Assembly (NCBI RefSeq): GCF_036127095.1
Contig: NZ_CP108006.1
Span: forward strand, 2,108,001-2,172,000
Direction of reading: 5' to 3'
Source of the DNA: Streptomyces sp. NBC_00335
GTDB taxonomy: Bacteria; Actinomycetota; Actinomycetes; Streptomycetales; Streptomycetaceae
Length of the DNA: 64,000 nt
Shown here: piece by piece, positions 52,499 to 61,235 of the stretch
How the letters are laid out: each line of letters opens with the position of its first letter
Numbering within the stretch: the stretch's first letter is position 1
Made by a program: the position numbers and the translations under genes
Notes under the pieces: model-generated
What the model saw: only the letters and a program-made list of their open reading frames with translations
What the model was told of the DNA's origin: nothing
The model's database searches: none

Positions 52499-54592
52499 AT
52501 GAGTCGTCGGTCGGGCGGATTGATCAGTGACTGGGCCGAGGCCCAGCGCCGGACGCAGCAGACGCAGCTGATCCAGCAGCGCGAGGCCGAACGCCGGCAG
52601 CGGGCGTACGAACGGGACGTGGCCCGGGGGCAGCGCGAGCAGCAAGCCGCCTACAAGCAGCACCGCGAGGCCGAGGCCCGGCGGGCGACCGAGCGGCTCG
52701 ACGCCCAGGTCGCGGCCCTGCAGGGACTGCTGGCCGCGGGCTGCCGGGCCCCGGCGTTCCGGCTGGCCGCCCTGGCCAGGACCGAGCGGCTCGAACCCTT
52801 CGACCCGGGAACCCTGGCGCACCCCGTGCCGCTGCCACAGCTGCACCACTTCCAGCAGCAGAGCGGCGGCTGGACGCTGGGCTCGAACCGGCGAGCGCAG
52901 GCGGAGCGCGAGGCGCACGCCCGGTACACGCAGGCCTGGCAGGCGGCGCAGGCCGCGGAGGCACAGCGGCAGCAGCAACTGGCGGCGTACCGACAGCAGT
53001 ACGACCGCTGGGCGGCGGAGCAGCTTGCCGGGATCCGCGGGCACAACGCCGGGCTCACCGAGCTGGCCGGGGCGCTGCGCGCGGGCGACGCGGAGGCCGC
53101 GGTGGAGTACTTCTCGGCGGCCCTGTACGCCTCGGCCGGCTGGCCGGAGAACCTCCCCCGACAGGTGTCGGCGGCCTACGACCCGGCGCGGCGCCAGCTG
53201 GTGCTGGACTGGGAACTGCCCGGCTACGAGGTGGTGCCGGAGGCCAAGTCGGTGCGGTACGTGCCGAGCACGGACCAGGACAAGGAGACGGCCCGCCCGG
53301 CCACGCAGCGGCGGGCGGTCTACCGGGACCTGCTGGCGCAGTGCGTGCTGCTGGTGGTGCGCGATCTGTACGCGGCCGACGAGTTCGGCGTACTGGAGTC
53401 CGTCGTCGTCAACGGTTTCGTGGACGCCCACGATCCGGTGACGGGGCGGGAAGCGCAGCTCGTCCTCGCCTCGGTGTCGGCGGCGCGCTCCGCTTTCACC
53501 GGGCTGCGGCTGGAGCTGGTGAGCGCGGTGGACTGTCTGGTGGAGGGGCTGGGCGGGCAGTTGTCGGCGCGGCCGGACCAGCCGGCCGCCGTGCGCCCGG
53601 AGCGTCGGCCCGGTGAGGTCGGCGGCGTCGTCAGTCACGGAGGGCACGCGGGCCGCGACGACGACGAGGACGAGCCTGACCTCTTCGCGATGGACCCGAT
53701 CGCCTTCGAGAACCTGGTCGCGGAGCTGTTCCGGGCCATGGGCATGGAGGCGCTGACGACTCAACGGTCGGGCGACGGCGGGGTCGATATCGAGGCGAAC
53801 GACCCGTCCCCGATCACGGGCGGACGGATCGTGGTGCAGGTCAAGCGCTACCGCAACACCGTGTCACCGACGGCGGTCCGGGATCTTTACGGCACGGTGC
53901 AGGACAAGGGGGCGAACAAGGGAGTGCTGGTCACCACCGCGACCTTCGGCCCCACGTCGTACACCTTTGCCGACGGCAAGCCGCTGGAGCTGGTTCCCGG
54001 GGCCGCACTCGTGGATCTGCTGCACCGGCACGGACTGCGCGGCCGTCTCGGCCCGGGGACGGTGGCCTCGGTCCCGGCCCAGCGGACGGCCGGGCCGCAG
54101 CCCGCCGCGGACCACAACGTGCTCGGCATGTCCTGGGCGGGGCCGGTCGCGCTGGACGTGTGCGCGCTGGTCTGCGAAGGCAGCCGGGTGCTCAGCGAGG
54201 ACCACTTCGTGTTCTTCAACAACCCGAACACCCCGGACGGTTCGGTACGGACCCACGCGCACGCGGCGCCCGACAAGGCGGCGCTGCTGGTCTCCTTCGA
54301 CGCGCTGCCGCAGCGTTGCGACCGCCTGGTCCTCATCGCCGCGGTCGACCCGGAGGTCAATCCGCACGCCGACCTGGCCGGCTTCACGGACGCCCGGATC
54401 CGGCTGCTGGACGCGGCGGGCGGCGAACTGGGCGAACTGGAGGTCTCCGACGGCCGCGCCGGCGAAACCGCCCTGGTCCTCGGCTCCTTCCGGCGCCGCC
54501 CGGGCGGCGACTGGGACTTCGTCCTCGGCGGCAAGGGCTACCCGGGCGGCCTGGAACCCCTCCTCGGCGACTTCGGCATCGAGGTCGCCTGA
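52499..54592 (+). CDS. Mrr-type restriction endonuclease fused to a TerD domain
   Basis: 697 residues. About 1-200 are Gln/Arg/Ala-rich coiled coil. An Mrr-like PD-(D/E)XK nuclease follows near 395-510: PIAFENLVAELFRAMGMEA, then the GDGGVDIEA Asp and IVVQVKRY with the Q-x-K catalytic pair. The C-terminal about 530-697 is a TerD-type calcium-binding stress domain (DVCALVCEGSRVLSEDHFVFFNN, RTHAHAAPDKAALLVSFDALPQ, the DPE/HADL loops and GETALVLGSFRR). The mix suggests a DNA-cleaving defence or damage-response protein controlled by its TerD part. ATG 52499 is preferred over GTG 52475 because GGGGAG lies upstream. No methylase is adjacent. Confidence 0.82.
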   Translation: MSRRSGGLISDWAEAQRRTQQTQLIQQREAERRQRAYERDVARGQREQQAAYKQHREAEARRATERLDAQVAALQGLLAAGCRAPAFRLAALARTERLEPFDPGTLAHPVPLPQLHHFQQQSGGWTLGSNRRAQAEREAHARYTQAWQAAQAAEAQRQQQLAAYRQQYDRWAAEQLAGIRGHNAGLTELAGALRAGDAEAAVEYFSAALYASAGWPENLPRQVSAAYDPARRQLVLDWELPGYEVVPEAKSVRYVPSTDQDKETARPATQRRAVYRDLLAQCVLLVVRDLYAADEFGVLESVVVNGFVDAHDPVTGREAQLVLASVSAARSAFTGLRLELVSAVDCLVEGLGGQLSARPDQPAAVRPERRPGEVGGVVSHGGHAGRDDDEDEPDLFAMDPIAFENLVAELFRAMGMEALTTQRSGDGGVDIEANDPSPITGGRIVVQVKRYRNTVSPTAVRDLYGTVQDKGANKGVLVTTATFGPTSYTFADGKPLELVPGAALVDLLHRHGLRGRLGPGTVASVPAQRTAGPQPAADHNVLGMSWAGPVALDVCALVCEGSRVLSEDHFVFFNNPNTPDGSVRTHAHAAPDKAALLVSFDALPQRCDRLVLIAAVDPEVNPHADLAGFTDARIRLLDAAGGELGELEVSDGRAGETALVLGSFRRRPGGDWDFVLGGKGYPGGLEPLLGDFGIEVA

Positions 54593-54966
54593 CGCAGGCG
54601 GCGTAGCCCCCAGATCCACGTCGACGGCTGCGACCAGTGGTACGCCCACAGCCACCCCGGCAGCCGCCGGTGCGGGACGAAGCTCCAGAGGTCGTCGTCG
54701 GCCTCGTTGCCCCGCGGCCGGGCGCGCAGCAGGTCCAGGGAATCCCGGTCGACGGTGCCGTGCAGCCGGGCCGTGTGGGCCAGGGCGATGACGCCTTGGC
54801 GGCGGATCTCCGGATCGGGCGACCGCATCGCGCGGGCGACCCGGGGCAAGATCGCCCCGGCTTCGGGGTGGTTGAGCGCGAGGGCGATCACCATGACCCC
54901 GGCGTGGGGGTCACCGCGCTCGAAGGCCGCGTCCACGTCTTCGGGGTCGTCGGTCTCGTTCCACAC
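54538..54966 (-). CDS. HEAT-like repeat protein, unknown function
   Basis: 142 residues with two HEAT-like helical pairs (HPEAGAILPRVARAMRSPDPEIRRQGVIALAHTARLHG) and a Trp-rich end (LPGWLWAYHW). No enzyme motif. It starts at GTG 54966, ten bases past the stop of the CobW gene, so belongs to that operon, and its 3' end overlaps the Mrr-TerD gene on the other strand by 55 bases. No clear ribosome site is visible. I take it as real because of the coherent repeat pattern; function unknown. Confidence 0.6.
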   Translation of the reverse strand: MWNETDDPEDVDAAFERGDPHAGVMVIALALNHPEAGAILPRVARAMRSPDPEIRRQGVIALAHTARLHGTVDRDSLDLLRARPRGNEADDDLWSFVPHRRLPGWLWAYHWSQPSTWIWGLRRLRQATSMPKSPRRGSRPPG

Positions 54967-54976
54967 CGGGCGGCGC

Positions 54977-56107
54977 CTAGAAGTCGTCGGGATCGGGATC
55001 GGTGGCCGAGTCGGAGTCCGGTTCGAAGTCCGGGGCCGGCTCCGCCGGGCGGTGTACGTAGCGCAGGACGCCCCACATGCTCTCCGGGGGCGCGTGCCAC
55101 GGCTCCGGTTCGCGGCAGGCCTCCAGCTCGCGGAGCAGGGCGGGGCCGTCGGTGCCCGAGCCGATCAGGACGAGCTGCGTCAGGCGCGGTTCGCCCGGGC
55201 CCCAGGGGTGCGGGGCGAAGCGGAGGAAGCGGCCGACCGCCTGGACCTCGTAACGCTCCTCGTGGCCGGGAACGCCGAAGTGGACGGAGCCCTTGATCCG
55301 GTAGAGGCCGGCCGGGCGGCGGTCGAGGAACTCGATGAACCGGCGCGGGCCGAGGGCCTGCTCGGACACGAACTCCGTGCTCGTGTAGGCCGCGTGGACG
55401 TGCTGCGCGTGATCCGTCTCGTGGTCGTGATCCGTCGCACGAGCATGGTCGTGGTCGTGGGCCTGGGCCAGCAGGTCCTCGAAGGAGAGCTGGCCGCGCG
55501 TCTCGGTCCACGGGCGGCGGTCGAAGAGCAGTTCCGGATCGATCCGCCCGTGGTCCGCGCCGACGACCGGGATCCCCGGTGCGCAGAGCGCGGCGAGCGC
55601 GCCCTCGATCCGGGTGCGTTCGACGGCGTCGATCCGGTCGGTCTTGTTGAGCACCACCAGGTCGGCGACGGCCAGGTGCCGGTCGGTCTCGGGGTGCTTG
55701 TCCCGGGTGGCGTCGAACTCCGCCGCGTCGACGATCTGCACCATGCCGCCGTAGCGGACCGCCGGATTCTCGTTGGCGACGAGCATCCGGACCATCTCTT
55801 CGGGCTCCGCCAGCCCGCTCGCCTCGATGACGATCACGTCGATGCGGTGGACGGGGTCGGCGAGCTTCTCCAGGTACGCGTCCAGCTCGCTGCCGTCCAC
55901 CGCGCAGCACAGGCAGCCGCCGCCGAGGGAGACCATCGAGTCGCCGACCTGGCCTGCCACCGACATCGCGTCGACCTCGATGGAGCCGAAGTCGTTGACG
56001 ACGACCCCGATCCGGGTGCCGCCCCGGTTGCCGAGGAGGTGGTTGAGGACGGTCGTCTTGCCGGATCCGAGGAAGCCGGCCAGGACGATGACGGGGATGC
56101 TGTTCAC
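54977..56107 (-). CDS. CobW/COG0523 metal-chaperone GTPase with histidine-rich loop
   Basis: 376 residues. G1 P-loop GFLGSGKTT (9-17), the family CxCC metal site in GGGCLCCAVDG (near 64-68), a VIVIEASGLAEPEE switch and NKTDRID G4 motif. A His-rich loop (about 212-242, DHDHARATDHDHETDHAQHVH interrupted by other residues) precedes the C-terminal CobW_C domain (about 250-355). Such proteins deliver Zn or Co to client enzymes; the loop suggests Zn storage. GTG 56107 is chosen next to the P-loop; GTG 56140 is possible. Conditions of expression (zinc starvation) are family knowledge only. Confidence 0.87.
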   Translation of the reverse strand: MNSIPVIVLAGFLGSGKTTVLNHLLGNRGGTRIGVVVNDFGSIEVDAMSVAGQVGDSMVSLGGGCLCCAVDGSELDAYLEKLADPVHRIDVIVIEASGLAEPEEMVRMLVANENPAVRYGGMVQIVDAAEFDATRDKHPETDRHLAVADLVVLNKTDRIDAVERTRIEGALAALCAPGIPVVGADHGRIDPELLFDRRPWTETRGQLSFEDLLAQAHDHDHARATDHDHETDHAQHVHAAYTSTEFVSEQALGPRRFIEFLDRRPAGLYRIKGSVHFGVPGHEERYEVQAVGRFLRFAPHPWGPGEPRLTQLVLIGSGTDGPALLRELEACREPEPWHAPPESMWGVLRYVHRPAEPAPDFEPDSDSATDPDPDDF

Positions 56108-56150
56108 CCGGTCGATCGTAGCCAGTGCCGTCCCGGTCACAGCACTGGCG

Positions 56151-57311
56151 TCAGCCGAGGGCGGGCACTGGCCGGGGCGGGGTCGGGCCGGTGTAGCGGG
56201 CGGCCGGTCGGATGATCTTCGGGTCGGCGGCCTGCTCCAGGACGTTCGCGCTCCACCCGACCACGCGGGCCGCGCAGAAGGTCGGCGTGAACATCTCGCG
56301 CGGCAGGCCGCACAGCTCCATGACCACGCCCGCGTAGAACTCCACGTTGGTGTGCAGTTCCCGGCCCGGCTTGAGCTCGGCGAGGATCTCCTCGACGTGC
56401 CGCTCGACCTCCACGGCGAAGTCCACGAGCGGGCCGCCGAACTGCAGGGCGATCCCGCGCAGCATCCGCGAGCGCGGGTCCTCGGTGCGGTAGACGGGGT
56501 GTCCGAAGCCCATGATCCGGTCGCCGGCGAGGACCCGCTCGCGGATCCACGGGTCGATCCGGTCGGCCGTGCCGATGGCGTCCAGGGTGTCCAGGGCCCG
56601 GCTGGGGGCGCCGCCGTGCAGCGGACCGGAGAGTGCGCCGATCGCCCCGGTCAGGCAGGCCGCGACGTCGGCGCCGGTGGAGGCGATCACGCGGGCGGTG
56701 AAGGTTGAGGCGTTGAAGCCGTGGTCGATCGTGGAGATCAGGTACCGCTCGACCGCGCGGGCCCTGACCGGCTCGGGTTCCCGTCCGGTCAGCATGTGGA
56801 GGTAGTTCGCCGCGTACGGGAGGTCGTCCCGCGGTTCCACCGGCTCCAGCCCCTGGCCGAGCCGGTACAGGGCGGTGAGCAGGGTCGGTACGGCGGCGCA
56901 GGCGGCCAGCGCGTCGGCGGCCCGGCGCTCGGGGGTCAGGTCGTAGACCGGGCGGAAGCCCGCGGAGGCGCCGAGCAGGGAGAGCGCCGTGCGCAGTCCG
57001 GCGAGCGGGCCGGACAGGGCGGTGGCGCGGGCCAGGGCGGGCAGGGCGTCCCGCACCTCGGCGGGGAGCCTGCGCAGCGGGGCGATCTCGGCCGCGAAGG
57101 CGGCCCGTTCGGCGGCGTCGGCCGGCAGGGTCCCGCGGAACATCAGGTGCCACACGTCCTCGAAGGTGCGGCTCCCGGCGAGCTCGACGGCCGAGTACTG
57201 GCGGTAGTGGTAGAAGCCTTCGCGGCCTCGGACGTCACCGAGCTGGGTCTCGGTGACCACGACTCCCGCGAGTCCGCGGGGGGTTTCGGCAGGTGCGACG
57301 GTGGTGTTCAT
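56151..57311 (-). CDS. Citrate synthase (citrate synthase 2 type)
   Basis: 386-residue citrate synthase-family enzyme condensing acetyl-CoA (or a homologue) with oxaloacetate. Active residues are the His in GPLHGGAPSRAL (near 220), His in MGFGHPVYRTEDPR (near 268) and Asp-equivalent context in TNVEFYAGVV where Glu replaces the usual Asp (near 324), a change worth checking. The ATG at 57311 is used; the codon at 57329 is an alternative. It is divergent from the HTH-citrate synthase fusion with a 70-base shared A/T-rich promoter that carries a dyad, so both genes are probably controlled together. Confidence 0.88.
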   Translation of the reverse strand: MNTTVAPAETPRGLAGVVVTETQLGDVRGREGFYHYRQYSAVELAGSRTFEDVWHLMFRGTLPADAAERAAFAAEIAPLRRLPAEVRDALPALARATALSGPLAGLRTALSLLGASAGFRPVYDLTPERRAADALAACAAVPTLLTALYRLGQGLEPVEPRDDLPYAANYLHMLTGREPEPVRARAVERYLISTIDHGFNASTFTARVIASTGADVAACLTGAIGALSGPLHGGAPSRALDTLDAIGTADRIDPWIRERVLAGDRIMGFGHPVYRTEDPRSRMLRGIALQFGGPLVDFAVEVERHVEEILAELKPGRELHTNVEFYAGVVMELCGLPREMFTPTFCAARVVGWSANVLEQAADPKIIRPAARYTGPTPPRPVPALG

Positions 57312-57343
57312 GGATCGACCATCCATGATGGACTCAATCACTG

Positions 57344-57363
57344 TCAATATTGATCCAATCAAT
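57344..57363. promoter_or_regulatory. Overlapping palindromes in the divergent citrate synthase promoter
   Basis: TCAATATTGA (57344-57353) overlaps ATTGAT-CCA-ATCAAT (57349-57363) in an A/T-rich island. The minus strand also has a TTGACA hexamer here (57341-57346 region). The site is well placed to regulate both genes and is a natural target for the HTH of the adjacent fusion protein. Confidence 0.55.
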
Positions 57364-57381
57364 ATATGTAGGGTGTGCGTC

Positions 57382-58635
57382 ATGAGCGACGAGCCCGGTG
57401 AGCGAAGGATCGGCACCCAGGAGGCGGCCCGGCTGCTGGGGGTGAAACCCGCGACCGTGTACGCGTACGTCAGCCGCGGCCAGCTCACGAGCCGCCGCGA
57501 CCCGGTCGGACGCGGCAGCAGTTTCGACGCCCGAGAGGTGGAGGCCCTGGCCCGGCGCAGCCGCCGCGAGGCGGCGGGACCCTCCGGTTCGGCGGCCTCC
57601 GCCGGGGAGCTGTCCGTACGCACCGCGCTCACCCTCATCGAGGCCGACCGGTACTACTTCCGCGGGGTGGACGCCGTGGAGCTGGCCTCGCGGTACCGCT
57701 ACGAGGAGGTCGCCGAGTGGCTCTGGACGGGGACCCTGGTGCGCGGGGCCCGGTTCACCGCTCCCCCGGAATCCCTCGCCGCGGCCCGGCGGGCGGTCGC
57801 CGCGCTGCCCGAGCACAGTGGTCCGATCGACCGGCTGCGGGTGGCCGTCGCCGCCGCGGCGGTCGCGGACCCGCTGCGCTTCGACCTGTCCGGGCCGTCC
57901 GTACTGGGCTCCGCGCGCTCCCTGATCCCCACCCTGGTCGGCGCCCTGCCCGAGGTGGGCCCCGCGCAGTGGGGCGGGGACGGCCGCCTCGCCCGGCAGC
58001 TGTGGCCCCGGCTCTCCGCCCTGGATCCCGATCCGGACGCGCTGGCCGTACTGGACCTGGCCCTGGCCCTGCTGACCGACCACGACCTGGCCGCCTCGAC
58101 CCTGGCCGTACGGGTGGCCGCGTCGGCGCGCGCGCATCCGTACGCGGTGGTCTCGGCCGGGCTCGGCGCGCTCGAAGGGCCCCTGCACGGAGCGGCCGGG
58201 CGGCTCGCGCACCGGATGCTGGTGGAGGTGCTGGAGCGGGGCGGCGCGGCCCCGGTGGTGGCGGAGTACCTGCGGGCCGGGCGCCGGGTGCCCGGGCTCG
58301 GGCACCGGTTGTACGAGGGCCAGGACCCGCGGGCGACGGCCCTGTTCGCACGGCTGGAGCCGCTCGCGCAGGCCGCTCCGGCGCTGGGCGCGGCGCGCGA
58401 GGTGGCCGGGGTGACGGCCCGGCACGGCGGCGGCCTGTACCCCAACGTGGACCTGGCGCTGGCGGTGCTGACGGTCTCCTTCGGAATGGCCCCGGAGGCC
58501 GGGGAGACCGTCTTCGCGGTGGCCCGTACGGCCGGGTGGATCGCGCACGCGCTGGAGGAGTACGAGGAGCGCCCGCTGCGGATGCGACCGAGCGGGCAGT
58601 ACCACGGGCCCCGCCCGCCACAGCCGTTGCCGTGA
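57382..58635 (+). CDS. Helix-turn-helix domain fused to citrate synthase-like enzyme
   Basis: 417 residues. Residues about 8-63 are a MerR/excisionase-like winged HTH (GTQEAARLLGVKPATVYAYV, then SSFDAREVEAL). About 75-410 are a citrate synthase domain with His in GPLHGAAGR, His in GLGHRLYEGQDPRA and Asp in YPNVDLALAVL, so all catalytic positions are kept. A DNA-binding domain on a metabolic enzyme suggests a sensor that links acetyl-CoA or oxaloacetate levels to gene expression. ATG 57382 has no strong ribosome site; GTG 57373 is possible. Divergent from the ordinary citrate synthase. Confidence 0.85.
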   Translation: MSDEPGERRIGTQEAARLLGVKPATVYAYVSRGQLTSRRDPVGRGSSFDAREVEALARRSRREAAGPSGSAASAGELSVRTALTLIEADRYYFRGVDAVELASRYRYEEVAEWLWTGTLVRGARFTAPPESLAAARRAVAALPEHSGPIDRLRVAVAAAAVADPLRFDLSGPSVLGSARSLIPTLVGALPEVGPAQWGGDGRLARQLWPRLSALDPDPDALAVLDLALALLTDHDLAASTLAVRVAASARAHPYAVVSAGLGALEGPLHGAAGRLAHRMLVEVLERGGAAPVVAEYLRAGRRVPGLGHRLYEGQDPRATALFARLEPLAQAAPALGAAREVAGVTARHGGGLYPNVDLALAVLTVSFGMAPEAGETVFAVARTAGWIAHALEEYEERPLRMRPSGQYHGPRPPQPLP

Positions 58636-58669
58636 CGGGCGCGGTGGTTCCGACGGTCCGGCCGCGGCG

Positions 58670-60277
58670 TCAGGTCCGCAGCCAGACCGCCGTGTCCTGC
58701 CCGAGCAGCCCGTCCGCATCCAGGGCGGAGCTGCTCAGCAGGAGGCTCGTGTGGGCCGGCAGCGGGACCGGCTCCGGGGACAGGTTGGCCACGCAGACCA
58801 GCCCGTCGGGGCGGCTGAAGGCGAGCACCCCGGGCGGCGCGGGCAGCCACTGAAGCGATCCGCCGCCGAAGCCGGCCGCGGCGCGGCGCAGGCCCAGGGC
58901 CGTCCGGTAGAGGGTGAGCATCGAGGCCGGGTCCCCGTCCTGCCGGTCCGCGGCGTACTGCGGCCAGCTCGCCGGCTGGGGCAGCCAGGGCTCGTTCCAG
59001 GGCTCGGCGGTCCACGGCAGTGGGACCCTGCAACCGTCCCGTCCGGGATCGGTGCCGCCCGACCGGAAGTGCATGGGGTCCTGGATCCGGCCGAGCGGGA
59101 TGTCGGCCTCCGGAAGCCCCAGTTCCTCGCCCTGGTACACGTAGACGGCGCCGGGCAGGGCGAGGGTCAGCAGCGCGGCGGCGCGGGCCCGCCGGGTGCC
59201 CAGGGCCAGGTCGGCGGGGGTCCCGAAGGCCTTGGTGGCGAAGTCGAAACCGGTGTCGGCGCGCCCGTAGCGGGTGACCGTACGGGTCACGTCGTGGTTG
59301 CACAGCACCCAGGTGGCCGGGGCTCCCACGGGGGCGTGCTCGGCGAGTGTCTCCTCGATGGAGGTGCGCAGCCGGCCGGCGTCCCACGGGCAGCTGAGGA
59401 AGGAGAAGTTGAAGGCGGTGTGCAGTTCGTCGGGGCGCAGGTAGCGGGCGAAGCGCTCGGAGTCCGGCAGCCAGACCTCGCCGACGAAGATGGCCCCGTA
59501 CTCGTCGGCGATGGCCCGCCACGAGCGGTAGATGGTGTGCAGGTCGTCGCGGTCGATGTACGGGTGCACCTCTCCGGGCCACGGCTCGGGTGAGCGGCCG
59601 GCCAGGTCGGGCAGGGCCGGGTCCTTGGCGAGCAGGGCCGCGGAGTCGATCCGTACGCCGGACACTCCGCGCTCGAACCAGAACCGCAGGACTTCCTCGT
59701 GTTCCCGGCGGACGGCGGGATGGTCCCAGTTGAGGTCGGGCTGCTCGGGGGTGAAGAGGTGCAGGTACCACTCCCCGTCCGGTACCCGCGTCCAGGTGGC
59801 CGCTCCGTTGAACTGCGAGGGCCAGTCCCCCGGCGGCAGTTCGCCGTTCTCGCCGCGGCCGGGGCGGAAGTGGAAGAGCTCCCGCTCGGGACTGCCGGGG
59901 CCGGCGTCGAGGGCTGCCTTGAACCAGGCGTGCTGGTCGGACACGTGGTTCGGGACGATGTCGACAATGGTGCGGATGCCCAGCTCACGGGCTTCCGCGA
60001 TGAGCTTCTCGGCTTCGGCGAGGGTGCCGAAGGCGGGGTCGATGGTGCGGTAGTCGGCGACGTCGTAGCCGCCGTCGGCGAGCGGGGAGAGGTACCAGGG
60101 GGTGAACCAGAGGGCATCGACGCCCAGTTCGGCGAGGTAGGGGAGACGGGCCCGGACGCCCACCAGGTCACCGGTGCCGTCCCCGTCGCCGTCGGCGAAG
60201 CTCCGTACGTACACCTGGTAGATGGCGGCCGAGCGCCACCAGTCGGCGGCGTTTTCGGGCAGGGGAAAGTCAGCCAC
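58670..60277 (-). CDS. GH13 alpha-glucosidase
   Basis: 535-residue glycoside hydrolase family 13 enzyme, (beta/alpha)8 barrel. Catalytic residues: nucleophile Asp in GVRIDSAALL (near 207), acid/base Glu in IFVGEVWLP (near 263), and transition-state Asp in CNHDVTRTV (near 326); region I is TIVDIVPNHVSDQH. No signal peptide, so it cuts imported alpha-glucosides inside the cell. It is the last gene of the sugar ABC operon, 68 bases after the second permease. GTG 60277 has AAAGGACCC upstream. The class (oligo-1,6 versus 1,4) is not resolved. Confidence 0.9.
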   Translation of the reverse strand: MADFPLPENAADWWRSAAIYQVYVRSFADGDGDGTGDLVGVRARLPYLAELGVDALWFTPWYLSPLADGGYDVADYRTIDPAFGTLAEAEKLIAEARELGIRTIVDIVPNHVSDQHAWFKAALDAGPGSPERELFHFRPGRGENGELPPGDWPSQFNGAATWTRVPDGEWYLHLFTPEQPDLNWDHPAVRREHEEVLRFWFERGVSGVRIDSAALLAKDPALPDLAGRSPEPWPGEVHPYIDRDDLHTIYRSWRAIADEYGAIFVGEVWLPDSERFARYLRPDELHTAFNFSFLSCPWDAGRLRTSIEETLAEHAPVGAPATWVLCNHDVTRTVTRYGRADTGFDFATKAFGTPADLALGTRRARAAALLTLALPGAVYVYQGEELGLPEADIPLGRIQDPMHFRSGGTDPGRDGCRVPLPWTAEPWNEPWLPQPASWPQYAADRQDGDPASMLTLYRTALGLRRAAAGFGGGSLQWLPAPPGVLAFSRPDGLVCVANLSPEPVPLPAHTSLLLSSSALDADGLLGQDTAVWLRT

Positions 60278-60345
60278 GGAGGGGTCCTTTCACAGCGTTC
60301 TTTTCACAGGGGGCGGCCGGGCACGGCGGCGGTGCGGGGTGGTGC

Positions 60346-61221
60346 TCACCCCTTGAGGGAGCCTGCCGTCAGGCCGCTCATGATGTTGCGCTGGAAGATC
60401 AGGAAGATGATGAGCGTGGGCGCCGAGGCCATCGCGAGCGCGGCGACGAGATGGTTCTCGGGCACTCCCCTGGCGAGTGAGTAGATGCCGACGTTGAGCG
60501 TCTGCAGGGCCGGGTCGGGGAGGGTGAGCATGGGCCAGAGGAAGTCTTTCCACACTCCGACGATGGCGAAGATCGACACGACGCCGAGGACGGGCCGGGA
60601 CATCGGCAGGACCACGGAGCGCAGGATGCGCAGGGCGGAGGCTCCGTCGATGGCGGCGGCATCGAGGATCTCGCCGGGGATGGAGTCGAAGAATCGTTTC
60701 AGAAGGAAGATGTTGAAGGCGTTCGTGACCGAGGGCAGCCAGATCACCCAGGGTGTGTTGAGCAGGTTCCGCTCGATGAGCGGCATGTCCAGGACCGTGA
60801 GGTACTGCGGTACGACGAGGACGGTGGCCGGGATCATCAGGGTCGCCAGCATCATGCCGAGGACGGCCTTGCCGAAGACCGGGCGGAGCTTGGACAGCGA
60901 GTAGGCGGCGGCCACGTCGAGGACGAGCTGGAAGGCGAGGGCGCCGAAGGCGTAGTAGAGGGTGTTGAACAGCAGCTTGGCGAGGTCCATGACCTTCCAG
61001 GCCGCCGAGTAGTTCTCGGCGTGCAGGGAGTCCGGCACCACGGTCGGCGGGACCTGGGTGAACTCCGCGGTGCTCTTGAGCCCGTTGGCGACCATCCAGT
61101 AGAGGGGCCCGAGGAAGACGACCGTGAAGCCGATCACGACCACGGCCAGGACGGTCCAGTAGGCGATCTTGCCCCGGGTGCGGCCGAGTTGGGCCGGCGA
61201 TATGAGCGTGCGCTCCGACAT
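60346..61221 (-). CDS. Carbohydrate ABC transporter permease (MalG type)
   Basis: 291 residues, six TM helices, with the ATPase-coupling EAA loop as EILDAAAIDGASALRILRSVVLP near 190-212. It pairs with the MalF-type permease directly upstream (14 bases apart). No ATPase gene is present in the operon; Streptomyces sugar systems commonly share the MsiK ATPase encoded elsewhere. ATG 61221 follows GGGAGC. Confidence 0.9.
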   Translation of the reverse strand: MSERTLISPAQLGRTRGKIAYWTVLAVVVIGFTVVFLGPLYWMVANGLKSTAEFTQVPPTVVPDSLHAENYSAAWKVMDLAKLLFNTLYYAFGALAFQLVLDVAAAYSLSKLRPVFGKAVLGMMLATLMIPATVLVVPQYLTVLDMPLIERNLLNTPWVIWLPSVTNAFNIFLLKRFFDSIPGEILDAAAIDGASALRILRSVVLPMSRPVLGVVSIFAIVGVWKDFLWPMLTLPDPALQTLNVGIYSLARGVPENHLVAALAMASAPTLIIFLIFQRNIMSGLTAGSLKG

Positions 61222-61235
61222 GTGAGGTGCTCCCG

